A DNA stretch of 64,000 nucleotides from Amoebophrya sp. A120 (Eukaryota; Sar; Dinophyceae; Syndiniales; Amoebophryaceae), in assembly GCA_905178155.1 (NCBI GenBank), contig CAJINV010000003.1, positions 3,210,260-3,274,259 on the forward strand. Reading direction: 5' to 3'. This document shows, piece after piece, positions 1-13,900 of this stretch. The notes beneath the pieces were generated by a model, which was given only the letters and a program-made list of their open reading frames with translations, had not been told where the DNA came from and ran no database searches. Within the stretch, counting starts at the first letter, position 1; each line of letters opens with the position of its first letter. The position numbers and the translations under genes are program-made.

Positions 1-1276
1 ACCGAACCTCAGCTGCCTACTAGAAACCTCGCCAGCGCTGCCGCTTACAGAAATGTAGCAGGTCCTTCTAGTGCAACTCTTCTGGTGTGTCGCTGCGGCA
101 GCGTCGTTCATCACGCCGCTGCGGCTTCGCAACTGGAATGGAAGCTGAAAGGAGCCTCTACGTGTCGAGTTGCGGGCGTTGGTATGATTGTGTTGGCAGT
201 AGAAGAGGTCGCTCCAAGAACATAGCAGATGTGTGAGGTCTATATTTCCAGAGGAGAGTGTCTAGCACGTGCTCGAAGCTAGTCTTTTTGCTGCCATATT
301 TCTTGTTTTTTTGCTGCTATGCACTTGCAGAAACTTCTTATCTCGTTATCTTTCAAACGTATCGCTTCGTTTTGCCTCAAAACCACCTTCTTTTTGTCTG
401 TATTTCCTCAAACTTTTCTTTCTATCGCTCTGTAATGTGGCACTGTGGGGCAACTGCAGCAGACCAACTCGCGCTGCATCGGGAACTATTTGTGTAAATG
501 CGAGCGCTGGGGTCGGGCTGTGACGGTTGTCTCTCAATGCATTGCAGTGCCTCAAAGGAGCAGGGGTGTATTTGCAAGAATTTGCAAGAACCCCCCTAGA
601 TCTATCAAGCGCTCCAATTACACAAATGTGTTTGATATCGTGATCTCCCAAAATAGGGAACGTGCGTTGCACTTTCGCGCTAGAAGCCGCAGCATATAAG
701 AAGCAGCGAAAGCCGCACTGCTATCAATAGCGACCATTTTCTAGAACAACAACAAGTACTCGTAACATAGCCACCGCAATGTTTTTATCGTGCTCGCGCG
801 CGACTGCTCATGTCAGTTCTTTTTTGCCATTCGGATTTTGACCTGACAGTGCACCGCCTGTGGTCAACAGACACTGCCAAGGTCTTCGTGCACCTTGCCC
901 CCTCTATTAGAAAATGAAAATCGGCGGACGGTTCCGGCCTGACCCGGACAAGAAACGACTTCGCTACGCTATGCCCCAAGTAGCATTTCTGCAGTCTGGC
1001 GCGTGTTCTGTCTCTCATGGAAAGTTGGTGACAATACAAGGAATTCTTTGCCCAGGATGCCGGAGAGAAGCAGGAGTGAGTCCATTTCCGCAAAGACAAA
1101 TCGGCGTGACTTTGGTATCTAGGGTGGATGGTAAGTCACGGACAAAGTAGGTTCTTGCGAGACGCAAATAGATAGGCACATGCACAGCCACTGTTACATC
1201 GAAAACAAGTCTCTACCAGTCTGATAAGGCTACGCGGCGATTATGCTACCATTGACATAGACACGCACTACCCAAG
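1..1276. other. No supported gene; upstream flank of the ankyrin gene
   Basis: No recognisable gene. Several short open frames occur on both strands, none resembling a known family. The one at 914-1150 (+) is followed by a good-looking GTAAGT at 1131, but splicing from there to the acceptor-like AG just before 1251-1260 does not keep the frame of the next gene. It is therefore not called. A short direct repeat (ttgcaagaa, twice) lies near 570-590. Confidence 0.5.
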
Positions 1277-4200
1277 ATGGCAACCTCCGCTGACGGCCCG
1301 GCGCGGAACGAGCAGGGTTCCCATCCAGTGCGCCTTCCGCCGGTGCAGCTGGAGCTCTTCCTCGCAGAGGATGGAGAATCACGCGTAGTGTCACATGCGG
1401 AGCTCGTCGAGAACGGCCTGCTGTGGTCGAAACGTACCCAAGCGTCCCGCGTGGGCTACCACCCGACCCCTGACGAAGGCGCATACATTCACGTGGCGCG
1501 GCTCAAGGAATATTTGTTCCAAACGCTTGGAGGTGAGCGTGAGGACGCCAAGACCGCGGACGAGATTCCCCGAACGCTCGACGAGATTCGGAAGCGTGAT
1601 CCGCGGCGGATACAGATGACGCGAGTTGGCGTGCCCCTTGAAACTACCGGGCTCAACAAGACGCAGTTCTTGCCACCGATAGCTAAAAGTACCACTAGAG
1701 GAAGTCCACCTGGCTCCGGGTCAGCCTCGCCATCGGGGAGAACCACCTCGGTGTTGAGGCGCGGCTACGACGACAGGTTTGCCGCAAGTGCCGTCACAGC
1801 CGCGAGTTACCTTCAGGTGGAGTCCGTTAATTTTCCGGGAAAGAAATGGATTCCCAGTGCAAGGTTCCTGGATCTGCGGTTTCACCCTGCAACGCATTTC
1901 CGTGACCTGGGTAAAGAATTTCATCTCTCCATCCCTGTTGCGGACCGGGAGTTTTTGTTCATTCCACAGCTGCGACCCAAGACTATGAAGGTACAGAATT
2001 TATCTAGTCCTGAATTGTCAGAATCAAGTTTTTTGCACGAGACATCCTGATATGTGGGTGTGTGGATGTCGAATATAGAGCATGAATATGAATATGAAGT
2101 CTAGGAATCTGAAATATCCGCATTGTAGGGAGGTGGTGGACTTTTCGGACGTGCCCGCTGACACACTACCACCGGCGGAGCAACCGGGCCAGCATGGTGA
2201 TGCAACACTACCCAGTGGACAGGAGGTGCGGTTTCGGTTTTCGCTGAAGCGAAAAGGGCTCTCCCGCGACGCGGTGCGAAAGCTAGTAAGCCGCGATGAC
2301 TCATTTCCGGTGGTACTTCCGGAAGTTTACGACGTGTTCTCGGATGACGACGAGTCGGATATGGAAAGAGAAAGAAAAGCGGTCATCGAAGCAAACCCGG
2401 GTGCATTTTCGCCGAAGCGAAGCTCAGGCAGGGGTAGCGTACTGTCCCGCCGCCCCACGCGCCTCGGTTGGCGCGACGTTGAAACGCAGCGTCGAGTCGT
2501 GTGTTTCCGGGAGCCGTGGCGCGCAACGCTGGAGAAACTGCTGCATTCCATGCTTGGCTTCAGCTCTCGGAAAGAGGACGAGACGAAGCAGATGAAAAAG
2601 GACTTGGACAAGGCCTTTCAGGAGGCAAAAGAGCAGAAGCGCGGTTCTTCTAGTACTCCTGTGGACCACGAGTCAACCGGCGGGGCGGAAAGAACTTCTG
2701 GAGAGCTTTCTCCTGCGGACCGGCTTCTGTATGCCTACTACGGTGGGGAACCCGGGGCGACGAATGCGGAGTCTCTCGCGGCAGCCGGGCTGGTTCGCAA
2801 GAAGGACAACACCGAGGAAGATCCGAACGTGCCGAAGCGCACCATGACCCAAGCTGAAAAGCAAGCCCTAGCGAAGGCGAGGAAGCGATTTTCCATTCCG
2901 TCGCAGAAGCTGGGCCCGAACTTTGGCACATTCGAGGAATTGCGTTTCACGATGCAAGAGCTGTTCGACATGTTCGCGCAACCCGAGGTGTTCGAAAAAG
3001 ACGGAAAGGAATCGCTGGAAGCCTTGTTGCTGGGTGTTCCGAAGCCGGACGCCGCCGTGCATGAGGGCAAGGATGTGGAAACGGTTCTGTTTGATTTCAA
3101 CCCTCTCCGGCTGAAGCCGCTGCAAAAGCAGCTGTGTCTGCGCGCCCCGGGCGGCAATGAGTCCCTCCCCCTTGCGATGCGGAAGACGAAGAAGAAAGAG
3201 CAGTCCTCAGTAGATCCTCCTACTCTAGACCCGACGCTCGTCGCCGGGCTTGGCGAAGGCACGAGCCCGGATAGCTCGCCTGCCGCGAAGAAGACTGGCG
3301 AGAAAAAGCGGTACCGCTTCGAGTTTGGCTCTGGGTCAAAGGCGGAGATCAGTGACGATCGAACAGTGACACTCACCAGCGACTTAACGGCCACGCTGCA
3401 GAAACAGGGGCTGCTGCCGGACGACAAGGCCAAGGTGCTGGAGATGTACGAACGGTGTCTCGTCCCGTTCTTTCACCTCTTATGCGAAAACGGACCGGCG
3501 GACCTGCTGGAGGAACTGGTTCGGTTGTGGGACAAAAAGGAGCTGCACGTCCTGGAGCGGTACGTCCTTCCGGACGAGGGCGCACCGCGGCCTGCCTACG
3601 CGGCGCTTTCGTATGTGGAGCAGCAGGCGCGGGCGCAGTTACGCGGCGCGCAGTGGCGAGAAAATGCAGGAGACCAGCGCGAGGCCCTTGGAGAAGAAGA
3701 GAACACAGGAGCGCCGTCCTCTTCCGGTGGGCCTTTTCAGCAGCATCTCGATGACAACGACCCGAGAAAAGCTCCGCCGCCTTCCGGAAACATTAAAGCA
3801 GCGACGGCAGCAGGTTCTAAGAAAAAGTACTCGCCGAAAAAAGTTGTGGGATTTCGGTGCGTCGACGACAGTCCGGTCGTACCGGTCGGGGCGGGGAGCA
3901 AGAACATAAAAGGGCACAAAAAAGAGGGCACCAGCAGCTCGGGGGGTAGAAACGAGAGCAACGCCGATCCCACAATATTAAGCAACAAAAAGAGGCAAGT
4001 GACTACGCCATTCCTTTCGACGCCGCTGCACGCCGCAGCAAAAGGAAATCGCACTGACATTGCCGAAATGTTGCTGCAGTGCGAGAAGGACGCGTTGGAG
4101 CGAGACGCGTACTTCAGGCACTTCCTACCGGACATTCTGCAGGAGACCACCATGTTGCACGCCAAGGACGAAAAGGGTTGGACGCCGCTGCTTTGCGCCG

Positions 4201-7200
4201 CAGCCCGCGGCCAGATTTCCATGGTTCGCTGGCTTCTAGAGCAGAAGGCGGATGTGAACACGCGGGGGGCTGTTCGCGGCGAGACGCCCCTGTTTCTCGC
4301 AACTGCCAGTGGGAACACCGAGCTAGTGCAGGAGCTGTTGCGGCTAGACGAGCACCGCTACCGCTGGAACCACGCGGGCGAAAACGAAGTGACTGCTGTT
4401 GGGGGCGACGTTGCTGAGAGAACAACTGCGCTTGTTGAGAAAAACTCTGACCCCGCGAGCATCCTTGACCAGCACGTGCAACAGCAACTGGACGCGCTGC
4501 TGAAAACCTCCGGGTCAGCTGGTACAACCGGGGGTGATTTTCAGACGAAAGTTCCTTTGTTTCAGGAATATCTGAACTTCAACACCAAGCTGTACGACAA
4601 CATGGAGACGCCGTTGACGCGCGCTTGCTGGGAGGGTGATCTGGAGATCGCGAAGATTCTGCTGGACACCTTGAAGGACGAAACTCGGTATGGTATGAGC
4701 CAGCGCATTTTGCACATCAACAGCAAAGACGGGCTCGATCGCACGCCACTGCTGCACGCAATTCTCGGCAAGAAGCCGCTGGACATGGTGCGACTGCTTC
4801 TCGAGTACCGGTACTGGGCGAACTTCAACGTGCACAAGAAGAAGAAAAAACTGCACTACAAGGAGAAGCCCGTAGTGCATTTATCCCCGATGCAGCGCCG
4901 GAAAATGATGGAAAAGAAGGACGGGCACTTCTCGATGGACATTCCTCTCCTGCTGCCGGACAACAGCGCGCTCGCGTCCACGCGGCCGCGCGTGGGTCTG
5001 ATCAAGGAGAACAACGTGGAGTCCTGGTTTCTCCCCTCCTGGTACGCGGGACCGGTCGAAACAATCGGGCCCTCGCCGAAGAAGAAAACACGCAGCCTGT
5101 CGCCGGTGCGCAGTCGCAGTACGCTGCTCGACTTGATGGGCAGAAAGGACACCACCCAGCTGTTGCACGAGAAGCGACCGAAGTACGGGGAAGATTTCTA
5201 CCTCTACCCCGACCCGAATGACAACAAAAATTTCCGGACCGCGGCCGACGCGCACGCAGTCGTCGCGAACGCGAAGGATCTTCGCGTCGAGGGGCTCGAG
5301 TCCGACGACGACCTCGATCTGGTGCCCGACGCCGTCGTGAAGAGCCGCCTACCGGAGACGCAGGTCCTGGATCTGAACGCGACTTTGCTCCCGTCGAAGA
5401 AAACCGCATTGCACTTGTCGGTGGGGTTCGCCGAGAACATCGGGCTGGCGGAAAAGTTGGTGCGCCAGCTTCTCCTCGCGGATTTAACGCACCAGCGACT
5501 GGTCAGCACGCGCAAGGTTTCGCGGCGCGCTGGCCACGCGTTTTTGGATGTCAACGCGAGGGACGGAACGGGGGAGACTGTCCTGTACCAGGCCGTGGAC
5601 ATGAAGCAAATTTCCTTGGTCAGACTGCTGCTGTCCCACAACGCGATTGACGTGAATGCGCACGTGTTTGTTTCTTGTGACGACAGGCATGATCACACGG
5701 CAATACCTGCGGAAGATGGTGATGCGAAGGAGCGAAAGAAGGAGACAGAGGACGAAGGGATGAACTCGCCGAAACAAGCTTCTGAAGTCAATTCTCCCAC
5801 CAGTGTGCCGGCGTCTTCAACTTCATCACCACAGTCGGTAGCAAGCAAAACGCCCTCGCCACCCAAGTCCCCCAAAGGATTCAGCTCGCCAAAGGCAGGA
5901 GCGAAGGCGTCAGCGAGTTCTGGCAAGAGCAAAAAGAGTACCGGCGTTTCCGCGTCATGTAAAGCAAAGCCCAAGGCGGCTTCTCCCAAGGCCGCTGCTG
6001 CGGCAGAAGCTACAGCAAAAGTAGCGGTGGAAAAGAAAGTAGTAGCGAAGCCGAAGCGCAAAACCGCATCGGACGGGAAATCTCCGCTGCTCCGTGCGGT
6101 GGAGCTGCGGCATGTAGTCATGGTTCGCGCATTCTTAGACTGGGATCGAGCGCTGCGTGCGTCCGACTTTTTTCTCCCGGAAGATTTGGCGGAAATCGCA
6201 ACGGCAGCCGAGGCACAAGAGGCGCAAGACGTCATTCTGTCTGCAGCGATGAAGGCCGAAGCGCAGCGAAAGGCGGAGAAGTCCACACTGTACGCGCTCG
6301 GCGAAGGGGATTTCTTGCGCGAGGTCGCTGCGCGCTTGCAAAAGGAGGAAGATCGTGCCGAAAAAAACAAAGCCGCGTCCTCGTCTACCGCTTCCAGCAA
6401 GAAGGGCACGCCACGAGGCAGCAGTATTAAAGCCGAAAAATCTGCGGCTTCCAAAAAGGCCTCGGCGAAAAACACACCGCGAGGGAAGAACAAGGGAACA
6501 GCTACTGCAAACAAGACAGGTGAAGACAACAAAGCGAATAAACAACCGAAGTCTAAAGCCACCTCCGGAAACGCCTCGCCAAAAGAAACAGGCACGCCTC
6601 AGCATGGAGCAATTTTGCAGGAACCCACGGAGCCGCTCGACGCGACCAGTCCGATTCCTTTCCTCCTGAACGAACCGGCAGGAACAAATGCCGACGGGTC
6701 CTCTAAGACGAGTCCGCCGGTTACCTCGTCGCCGAAAAGCGGTAATAAGAAGGCGGGCAAGCAGCTGGTTTTGGACTACGCGGACAAGCCGCTGCCGAAG
6801 CTCCCTTTCTACGACGAGGAGCCCGTATTGCAGTGGAAGATCCGAGGCTGGGATGCGGAGATTGACCATATTTTCCGTTTGGCCGTGGTGGTGGATAAAA
6901 AGATCCAGATCCGGTCTAAGCGGTTAAAAGTGAACCAAAACATTGACTACGCGACCGTGAAGGTGCTGCGCATCGACGACCCCGACGGGCAGGGCTACAA
7001 GAAGGAAACCGCGGAGGGCAACTGGCGGCCGACGGCCAGCGGGGAGGGGGTGCGGGTCTTCGTTGAGATGGAGGGGATCCGGGACACGAAGAAGTTCCTC
7101 ATTTGCCGCTACCAGGTGAAAGAAGTGTACGACGCTGAGATGGTGAAGCGCCAGCGCATCAAGAAGTACCTGCTCGCGCGCGCGGACCAGCGGAAGGCGA

Positions 7201-7859
7201 AGGATGTTGGGAAAAAAATTGGGCAGAAAATACTGGCGGAAGTTCTGTTTGGGGATCAAAACTACAACAACAGCTTGTCCCTCCAAGCGGGCCGTTGTAA
7301 CCACAAGGACGACGACGTATTGGGAACAACCGGTCGTGCCGTTGGCGTGGACCCGGACGAGCCGGTGAGTCCGAAGAACGAGTACCTGAAGTCTTTGGGC
7401 GCGAAGTACAGCGATGACCCGGACGCGAAAACGCTTCTCGGTGTGGACGTGATGAGCGTGGACCCGTTTTCCTTGCACCAGCAAAACATGAGCTTCGCCT
7501 GGTCGACTAGCACTGGTGCGGTGGAAGCGCCGGCAGGTGGACGAGGGAACAATGGAATGTCCTCGGCGCGCACGAAGAAAAAAAGCGGGAATGTAAACAA
7601 AACCGAAGTGACGAAATCCAAGCCGCTGAATCCGAACATTCAGGATCGCGTCACCGGAAAGACTCCACTACACATTGCCGTCGAAACGCAACACATTGAC
7701 ATGATTCGGCTCTTGCTGACGCACCCTTTTTGCAATCCGCACGTGCCGGACCTCCTCGGGCGGACACCCTCGATTCTCGCGACAACCTTGCCCGTCGGGA
7801 TGGAAAAAGATCGAATTTTGAAACTGTTTGAGAATATGCAACGAGATGACCACGGATGA
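1277..7859 (+). CDS. Large ankyrin-repeat protein, two exons
   Basis: Model: exons 1277-1990 and 2100-7859, joined through a 109-nt GT-AG intron (donor GTACAG, acceptor ATGAAG) that keeps phase 0; product about 2,157 residues. Ankyrin repeats are seen as TPLHAAAKGN (about residue 880), WTPLLCAAARG (930), ETPLFLATASGN (965), METPLTRACWEGD (1073), RTPLLHAI (1117), TALHLSVG (1338), ETVLYQAVD (1396), SPLLRAVEL (1564) and a C-terminal KTPLHIAVETQHIDMIRLLL (2091). They are separated by lysine/serine/proline-rich low-complexity stretches. Ankyrin repeats bind protein partners. No enzymatic domain, signal peptide or membrane segment is visible, so the role is unknown. The N-terminal 240 residues match nothing I recognise. 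The intron is the weakest part: its pyrimidine tract is poor, and exon 1 could instead be a separate 257-residue gene ending at 2050. Confidence 0.75.
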
Positions 7860-8278
7860 GCCAGAGGTATGGGCGATCTGTTTCGGATACAGAAAGTGAA
7901 AAGGACGAACACAGATGAAAACGATCCTGCAATTCGGAGGCTCGAAAGAATGACTTCTTTCGAAGTCTGGATGGTGTGTTTTTGGTAACACCAGAATGTT
8001 CCTGTTCCTGTTCTCATGCAAAGTTTTTTGCATGCAAACTTCAAAATAAATTGATTTTACCAGTCGCAGTTTAGATGATGGGTTTCGGTTGTATGATGTG
8101 CCCATTAATTTGCAATCAGCAGATGTCTCTCGTGAAAGAGCCGCCAGATGCTGAAAACAAATGCCTTAGTTAAGTAGCCTAAACTTTATCTTTAACTTTT
8201 ACGTTTTCACTAAAGTGCAGGCTTCTTTGCACTTGTTGGTTGCTGTAGTTTTCTGCAATACCGTGCAGCCGCAAAATC
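7860..8278. other. Intergenic region
   Basis: About 420 bases between the ankyrin gene and the DHHC gene on the same strand. AT-richer than the genes around it. I see no ORF, RNA gene or repeat here. Confidence 0.5.
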
Positions 8279-10585
8279 ATGTTGTGGGTTGTGGAAGGTT
8301 TGCTCGAGTTGAAACGGACACCGGAGCGTCATGCGGACGCTTGGTCGGGTAGCATGACTTGCTTGATGTTGCTTCTGCCCTCCGCTGGAATTCACGCCTC
8401 TGTGGGTAGCGACCTTGGCAGCGAGAGTCCTTGGTACTACGTGCTGACGGTCTTCCTGGTTCTCTTGTTTTGCGTTGCTTTTTACTTTCTGCTTGCGACG
8501 TGGCTGACGGATCCGGGGACGCTGCCAAAGAGGTTGGAGACTCCGGATGAGATCTTTGAAATTTGCAACATTTGCCCGCCGGGTGTAGCACCAGAGCCAG
8601 ACGAGGAAGCGAAGAATGCAAGCTCAACATATCGCGACGCGAATCCGCCGAGGCTCGTCGATTTGGAGGAGGAATTTCTACGAAAAGGACAACAAAATGC
8701 CGCCGCCGCTTCGACAACGGAAGGGACTGAGGCTGGAGATTCCACCCTGCAGACGACCACGTTGTTCCCGATTGTTGAGTTGCACAAGGTAGTAGATGCA
8801 GGTAGAAGTGGCGGGGCTAGGGAATCAGGAGACACCAGCTCGCAACCTTTTGTCGTAGAGGACGAGCTGGAGCTCGACGAGAAAGGTGAGGTCAAGCGAC
8901 CATGGATGCAGCCGGACCCAGTCACTGGCAAAATGGTGTATTAAGCTGCATTTTTTTGTGGTCGAGCTTGCGTTTTTAGTACGATCTTTTTTGTGGCGTC
9001 TCCGACGTAGCTTATGTAGTTACCGTGCTTCGCCGAATTTTTTCCTCTTGATCGCAAAAACACTACACAGGAGCCGTCCTACTATGCGGAAGAGCCGATT
9101 GCGGTGTTCTTTCGGTGCGGCGATCCGGAGAAGCCGACCTGTGTCCTGAAGGAGAAGCTGCGAACCGAGGTGGAGCAGAAGCGCTGGGCCAAAATGAAAA
9201 ATGACCCGTGGCCGCCTCTAGCGGCGTTGGAAGAAAATCGGCGGCAATACCGGGTAAAAAAGGAGAAGCAGAGAGCGGAGAAAGAAGAAGTCGAACGGGG
9301 GCAGCAGCTGCAAGAGGGCAAACACAACTCTTCGATGCCTTCGAAATTAGATCATGCCGACGATAATTCTCTCTTCGACAGTGCCGGCCATTTCCACTGT
9401 CCCTTGTGCGCGGTCGCAGATTTCTATTGTACGAGCGCCAGGACTTTCGCCGCTCTTTTCACGAACCATTTGTGCAGGCGAGCGCTGCGAAAACTCGAAT
9501 TCTTCATTCGATGTCGCCGGAGAAAGATACAGCAGAGGGCCGCGCAGAAAGACATCACCGCCGCTGACAGCTACAACGTTGGCAGTGTTTTTTTCGAGGG
9601 GTTGCATACCGCCGCCGCTGCAGCAGCAAGTCGGGACTTCGCGGCAACTGTTGAGGACGGTGGTGCAAAAATTACCTCTACCAACCAGGTGAAAATCGTG
9701 CCGCAAACCTTTGACGCTCTTCCGACGCAGCAACCCGTGCTGTCCGCGTTAACACCCCAAGCGAATGTGCCGGGACAGCAGGAGGCGCCGTCGCAGGCGG
9801 ACCTGGCGCCGGAGTCGCAACAGGCGAGAACTACAACAAGCACGATCCCGAAAGTTCGGGTTCCGTACCTCTCGAGCCACGACTCGGCGACCAACCGGAC
9901 GTGGCGCCGGGCCCTGGAGTCCGAGCGAATGAAGAACATAGCGTTCCTGCCGCCGAAAAACCAGCTTTTTATGAGGGGGTTCGGGGGCGAGCGGCTGGCG
10001 CTGAAATGGTGCCCACCCTGCAGCATCTACCGCCCGCCCCGCAGCGTGCATTGCCGCCAGTGCAACCGGTGCGTAGAAAAGTTCGACCACCACTGTCCGT
10101 GGGTGGGGAATTGCGTGGGGCGGTTTAACATGAAGTTCTTCCTCGGCTTCACCGGTTTCACGGGGTTGCTCTGCTTCTGCACCTTCTTTTACTGCGTCCT
10201 GCACGCCTGGGTGGACTCGGCCGCACGGGACATCTACATCTGGCGGTGGCTGGCCATGGAGCGCGCGGGAACCACCGTTGTGCTGGTGTTCACGTTTTTT
10301 GCCGGGTGGGGACCCACGACCATGTGCCTGGTCGCCGGCTTGCAGACCTTGGCGAACCGTACCACGTACGAAATCATCAAGTGGCCCTGGGCGTCGATCG
10401 CGCCGGGCGGCTTGAACCGCCTAGAAAAGGGCTCACGGGGAACCACGTACTACCACATCTACCGTCGTGAAAGCCTCTGGGACAACTTGCGAGAAGTTTT
10501 TTACGAGGACCATGTCAGGCGGGCTCCCTTGGGGTCTATTTGGGATCCAAGGCGAACCTTGGCTACAGGAAAAAAAGATTGTTGA
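8279..10585 (+). CDS. DHHC-type protein S-acyltransferase (palmitoyltransferase)
   Basis: Model: exons 8279-8935 and 9071-10585 with a 135-nt intron (donor GTGTAT, acceptor CTACACAG), phase 0, about 723 residues. DHHC enzymes move a fatty acyl group from acyl-CoA to substrate cysteines at membranes. Seen here: a hydrophobic helix near residues 57-78 followed by LTDPG (the family's DPG motif after TM2); the zinc-binding cysteine-rich domain with PPRSVHC and CNRC; the catalytic [15 protein letters not shown] with the active cysteine at about residue 561; two further hydrophobic segments; and RTTYEI, the family TTxE motif. TM1 is weak (about residues 28-42). The long stretch between TM2 and the DHHC domain (about 430 residues) is low-complexity and charged; in most family members it is short. 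Class is certain; the substrate cannot be told. Confidence 0.93.
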
Positions 10586-10962
10586 GTTTTTTGATTGATC
10601 AGCCGCGGTTGAATTGGGCCGCACACAGTTGTTTCGCAGCAAGGACGATGCCCTTGATTCTGTAGGAGAGAACCGCAGGCATCTGATGCTTCCCCCAGGA
10701 AAAACACGAGGGTCAGTTGTGATACTACCTCGCGAGCAAGAAGAACGGGATCGTGTTGATGTCGCTGATTATGTTCTCGTTCCTGAAATTTAAGAAAAAA
10801 TAGATCGCAAACCACGTCAACACGGAGATCTTGATGAATGTACTTTAGTCTTGCCACATCAGTTTCCGCTGGACAATTGCAGCCACCTACCCGTTTGTTT
10901 CAGCGCAATTATAGGTTCGAAAACAAATGCTAAACGTGATGCTGCTCACGTAGTCTGAGAAA
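10586..10962. other. Intergenic region
   Basis: About 380 bases with no ORF or repeat that I can support. A pyrimidine-rich stretch ending in TTGTTTCAG near 10900 could be a trans-splice or leader acceptor for the next gene; this is inference only. Confidence 0.4.
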
Positions 10963-13900
10963 ATGAAAGGGTTTCACGCGACTGTTTGTGGTTTTTTCAT
11001 GAGAAAATGTTTCGGTTGCCTGTTCCGTTCCGCACCATGTCGTCTTGCAGTTTTGGAGGTTTTGCTACTTGTCACCTTCCAGTGTAGTTTTGTTCCGCGT
11101 CACATCGGGCCCGTATCGGGAGCGATTTTATTGCCGACCACGGAACCTCCACGACCCGTCCCAGAGCCGATTGACATTCAAGGAGGCCATCAGGATGTCA
11201 AGGAGTGTCCGTTTTGCCTGGAGCCCATCGAGGATGGCGACGACATCATCGCAGACTGCCCTGCGTGCGAGACGCATGTCATGCACTACCGCTGCGCCAC
11301 CAGTGCGGCAGCCCGACGAGAGCAACAGGCTGCGTCTGGATCCTCCGTGGCACCGACTACAGCTTCGCGAGGCGTATTTTCGCGATCTCCCGGCGCGGGG
11401 TCTGCCCGGAGCAACGGCGCGTCGTCGTCGACGACGGCAGCGGCAACCGGGTTCTCGAACACGCCTCGGAGCGAGCTCGGAGAGGACGATCGCGTGGCCT
11501 TCAGTTGGTACCAGTCCTTATCGCGCCGCCGCCCGATTGCGGCGCACGTGATGGACGGGCTGATGGCGCTCATGTCGGGTGGTAGACGGAGCGCGACCAC
11601 CGTGACAGGAGATCAGACAGGAGGAACACCAGCAGAGCCGTCGGCATCATCTCAACTGTACACCCGGCTGCCACTGGATCAGGTGCAAAACCTCCCTCCG
11701 CCTCCTGCTTTTCGTCCAATGTCTCCTCCAGTACTACCGCCGATGCCGGTGTTCGCGGGTGAAGAATTTCTGGACGTCGTCGAACAAGAGGCGCACAACC
11801 AGCTGCACGCGGCCGGGTCCCGGCCTAGCGAGGAGGGCGATCATGGCGGACCGGAATCCTCGCTGCCGAGCCCGCGCCAACCATACCCGCTCCAACGGAG
11901 TCCCAGGTCTGCTGTTACACACGAAGCAACGCCGATCAACTTCGCGGCAACAGCGGACGAACAGCAAAGTACGACTTCCACGATGCTTCCAGTCAGTACA
12001 GGAGCCGACGGCGAGCAGACGCCCGATTTTATACCGCCAGACGGTGATCGTGAGGTAATTGTTGATATCGACGATCTAGAGCGAACGCGCGCACCGCCCG
12101 GCACACCTTGGCTCACCACGAGAGCAGCCTCGCCGACCGCCGCACCACCTGTGGAAGAGGACAACGCGGGGTTCCTTGCGTGGCAGCAGAGCAAAACGAG
12201 CGCTGGAGCCCCGGTTTCCTGTCCGATGTGTCGCTGTACCATGCATCTGTACCGCGGGCGCCGGCTGCACGTGCGGAGTGGTACTTCCATCGCCGGCTGG
12301 AAAGTAAAGCCCCGTCGTAGTCAACGACAGGTGGATCATGATGGTACAGAAGGTCGTGCAGGCGTTGCTGACCCGGGACGACCCAACACTTCTTCGTCTG
12401 CATCGCCGAACGGGAGTCCTGGGTCCGCTAGGACGTCGCCTGGCGCAGAACGTTCGAACCTCGTTGCCGCGGCAGCAAGTTCCGCCTTGGGTGAGGCATG
12501 GCCATACGATGTCGTTACCTCCAGTCGCGAGGGATCATCGTTGCGTTTGTTTGAAGGGAATAGCACGTCGCGGCCGTCGTCACAGAACCAGCAGCGACAG
12601 GCGCAGGTTGTGCAACAGGCTCGTATCGACCAGCTGCACCGCTTTCCGATTGAAGTTGGTGCTTCAACAAACTTGTCGGGATCTTCGACAGATGGTACAA
12701 CCCAGGTGACAGATCGCATGATCGCGGAAAATGCGACCTTCCAGCGTCGTTGGGGAGAGGAAACGGACAAGATCGCCACACCGCTTGCGCGAGTGGAGAT
12801 TCCTAGCGGCAGTTCGGGCGTGGTCGTTCGCATTGCGCGCCGGGGGAACTCCTCCGCCTTGGAGGAACAACGCCAGAACGAAATGCGCACCGGAAGCGGA
12901 GCCTCGCCGACGACCAGCAATGCAACGGCGAGAGTGCTGACCCTAGCGGACGCTCTCGCGGCGCCTATAATTCTCGCGTTTGGGAGGAACCCGTTTGGGA
13001 GCGCCGAAACGCGCGTCCCGGCGGAGGTTAACGCCACAGAGTATCAGCCCATGGTTGCCGCGCCCCTGGTTAGCGTGTTGTCCTCCGAGCGGCTTAGTGA
13101 GATGAATGCGTCACCGCGACTCGCTGACGTGCGTGCAGACCCTTTTCTCTACCACGAAGCAGCGGCATCGGTAGCGTCGCAGGAATCACCGCCTGGAGTG
13201 AATGGACCTCCTGGGGGGCGGGTAGCTCCAGCTGCACCCATGGAGGTGGATGATCACCTGGATCCGTTCTTTGTCAGAAGACATCAACGCGAAGATCAGC
13301 GGGACCGAGCGGCACGGGACCGCCCCGGGGCGAACCCTGCTGGTCGTCAACAACCCGGGATGAACTACAGATGGACGGATGCGGCCAATTACCTGTTCGC
13401 GTTCGACGCGTCTCCGAAGCCAGGCGCAAAACAAGCACCAGCGACGCAGCCGCCGGAGCAGGCAGAAGCGGTGCCGCCGCGAGGACCGCCAGAGAGCACA
13501 GTCCGGTCGCCGCGCGGCACCGCCGCGCCCCCTCCCCATGGGGTTATCGTGAAGTTCGCGCATCTCGATGAGTCCGTGTTCGTTCAGGCGGAGGAGCTCA
13601 ACGACTCCGTGGTCTTGGAACTGGAAAGCGCCGGCAATATGGACGCACGCGCGCACGATTTTAGCATGCTGATGCACTACCTGCGCACCAATCCGCGGCG
13701 CGTGTTTTTTTTGATGTACTTCCCGCCGCTGGTGCTGTTTGCATTCTTCTTTCTGATCGACATGGCCTGCACTTCTACAGTCCTGCTCGCCGGTCTGCGG
13801 CCCATGAAGATGCCCCTGCGCGACGTCGTATTTGCCACGGGCGTTGCGGTTCGCGACCCCCACGGCTACATGCAGGTACTGGACCAGCGAAAGCCGGAAG

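Noticed and set aside
914-1150. ORF of 78 residues followed by a consensus GTAAGT
   Set aside because: No family match, and splicing to the ankyrin gene does not keep the frame.
2738-6595. Long minus-strand ORFs opposite the ankyrin gene
   Set aside because: They mirror low stop-codon density of the real gene; the + strand frame has the ankyrin repeats.
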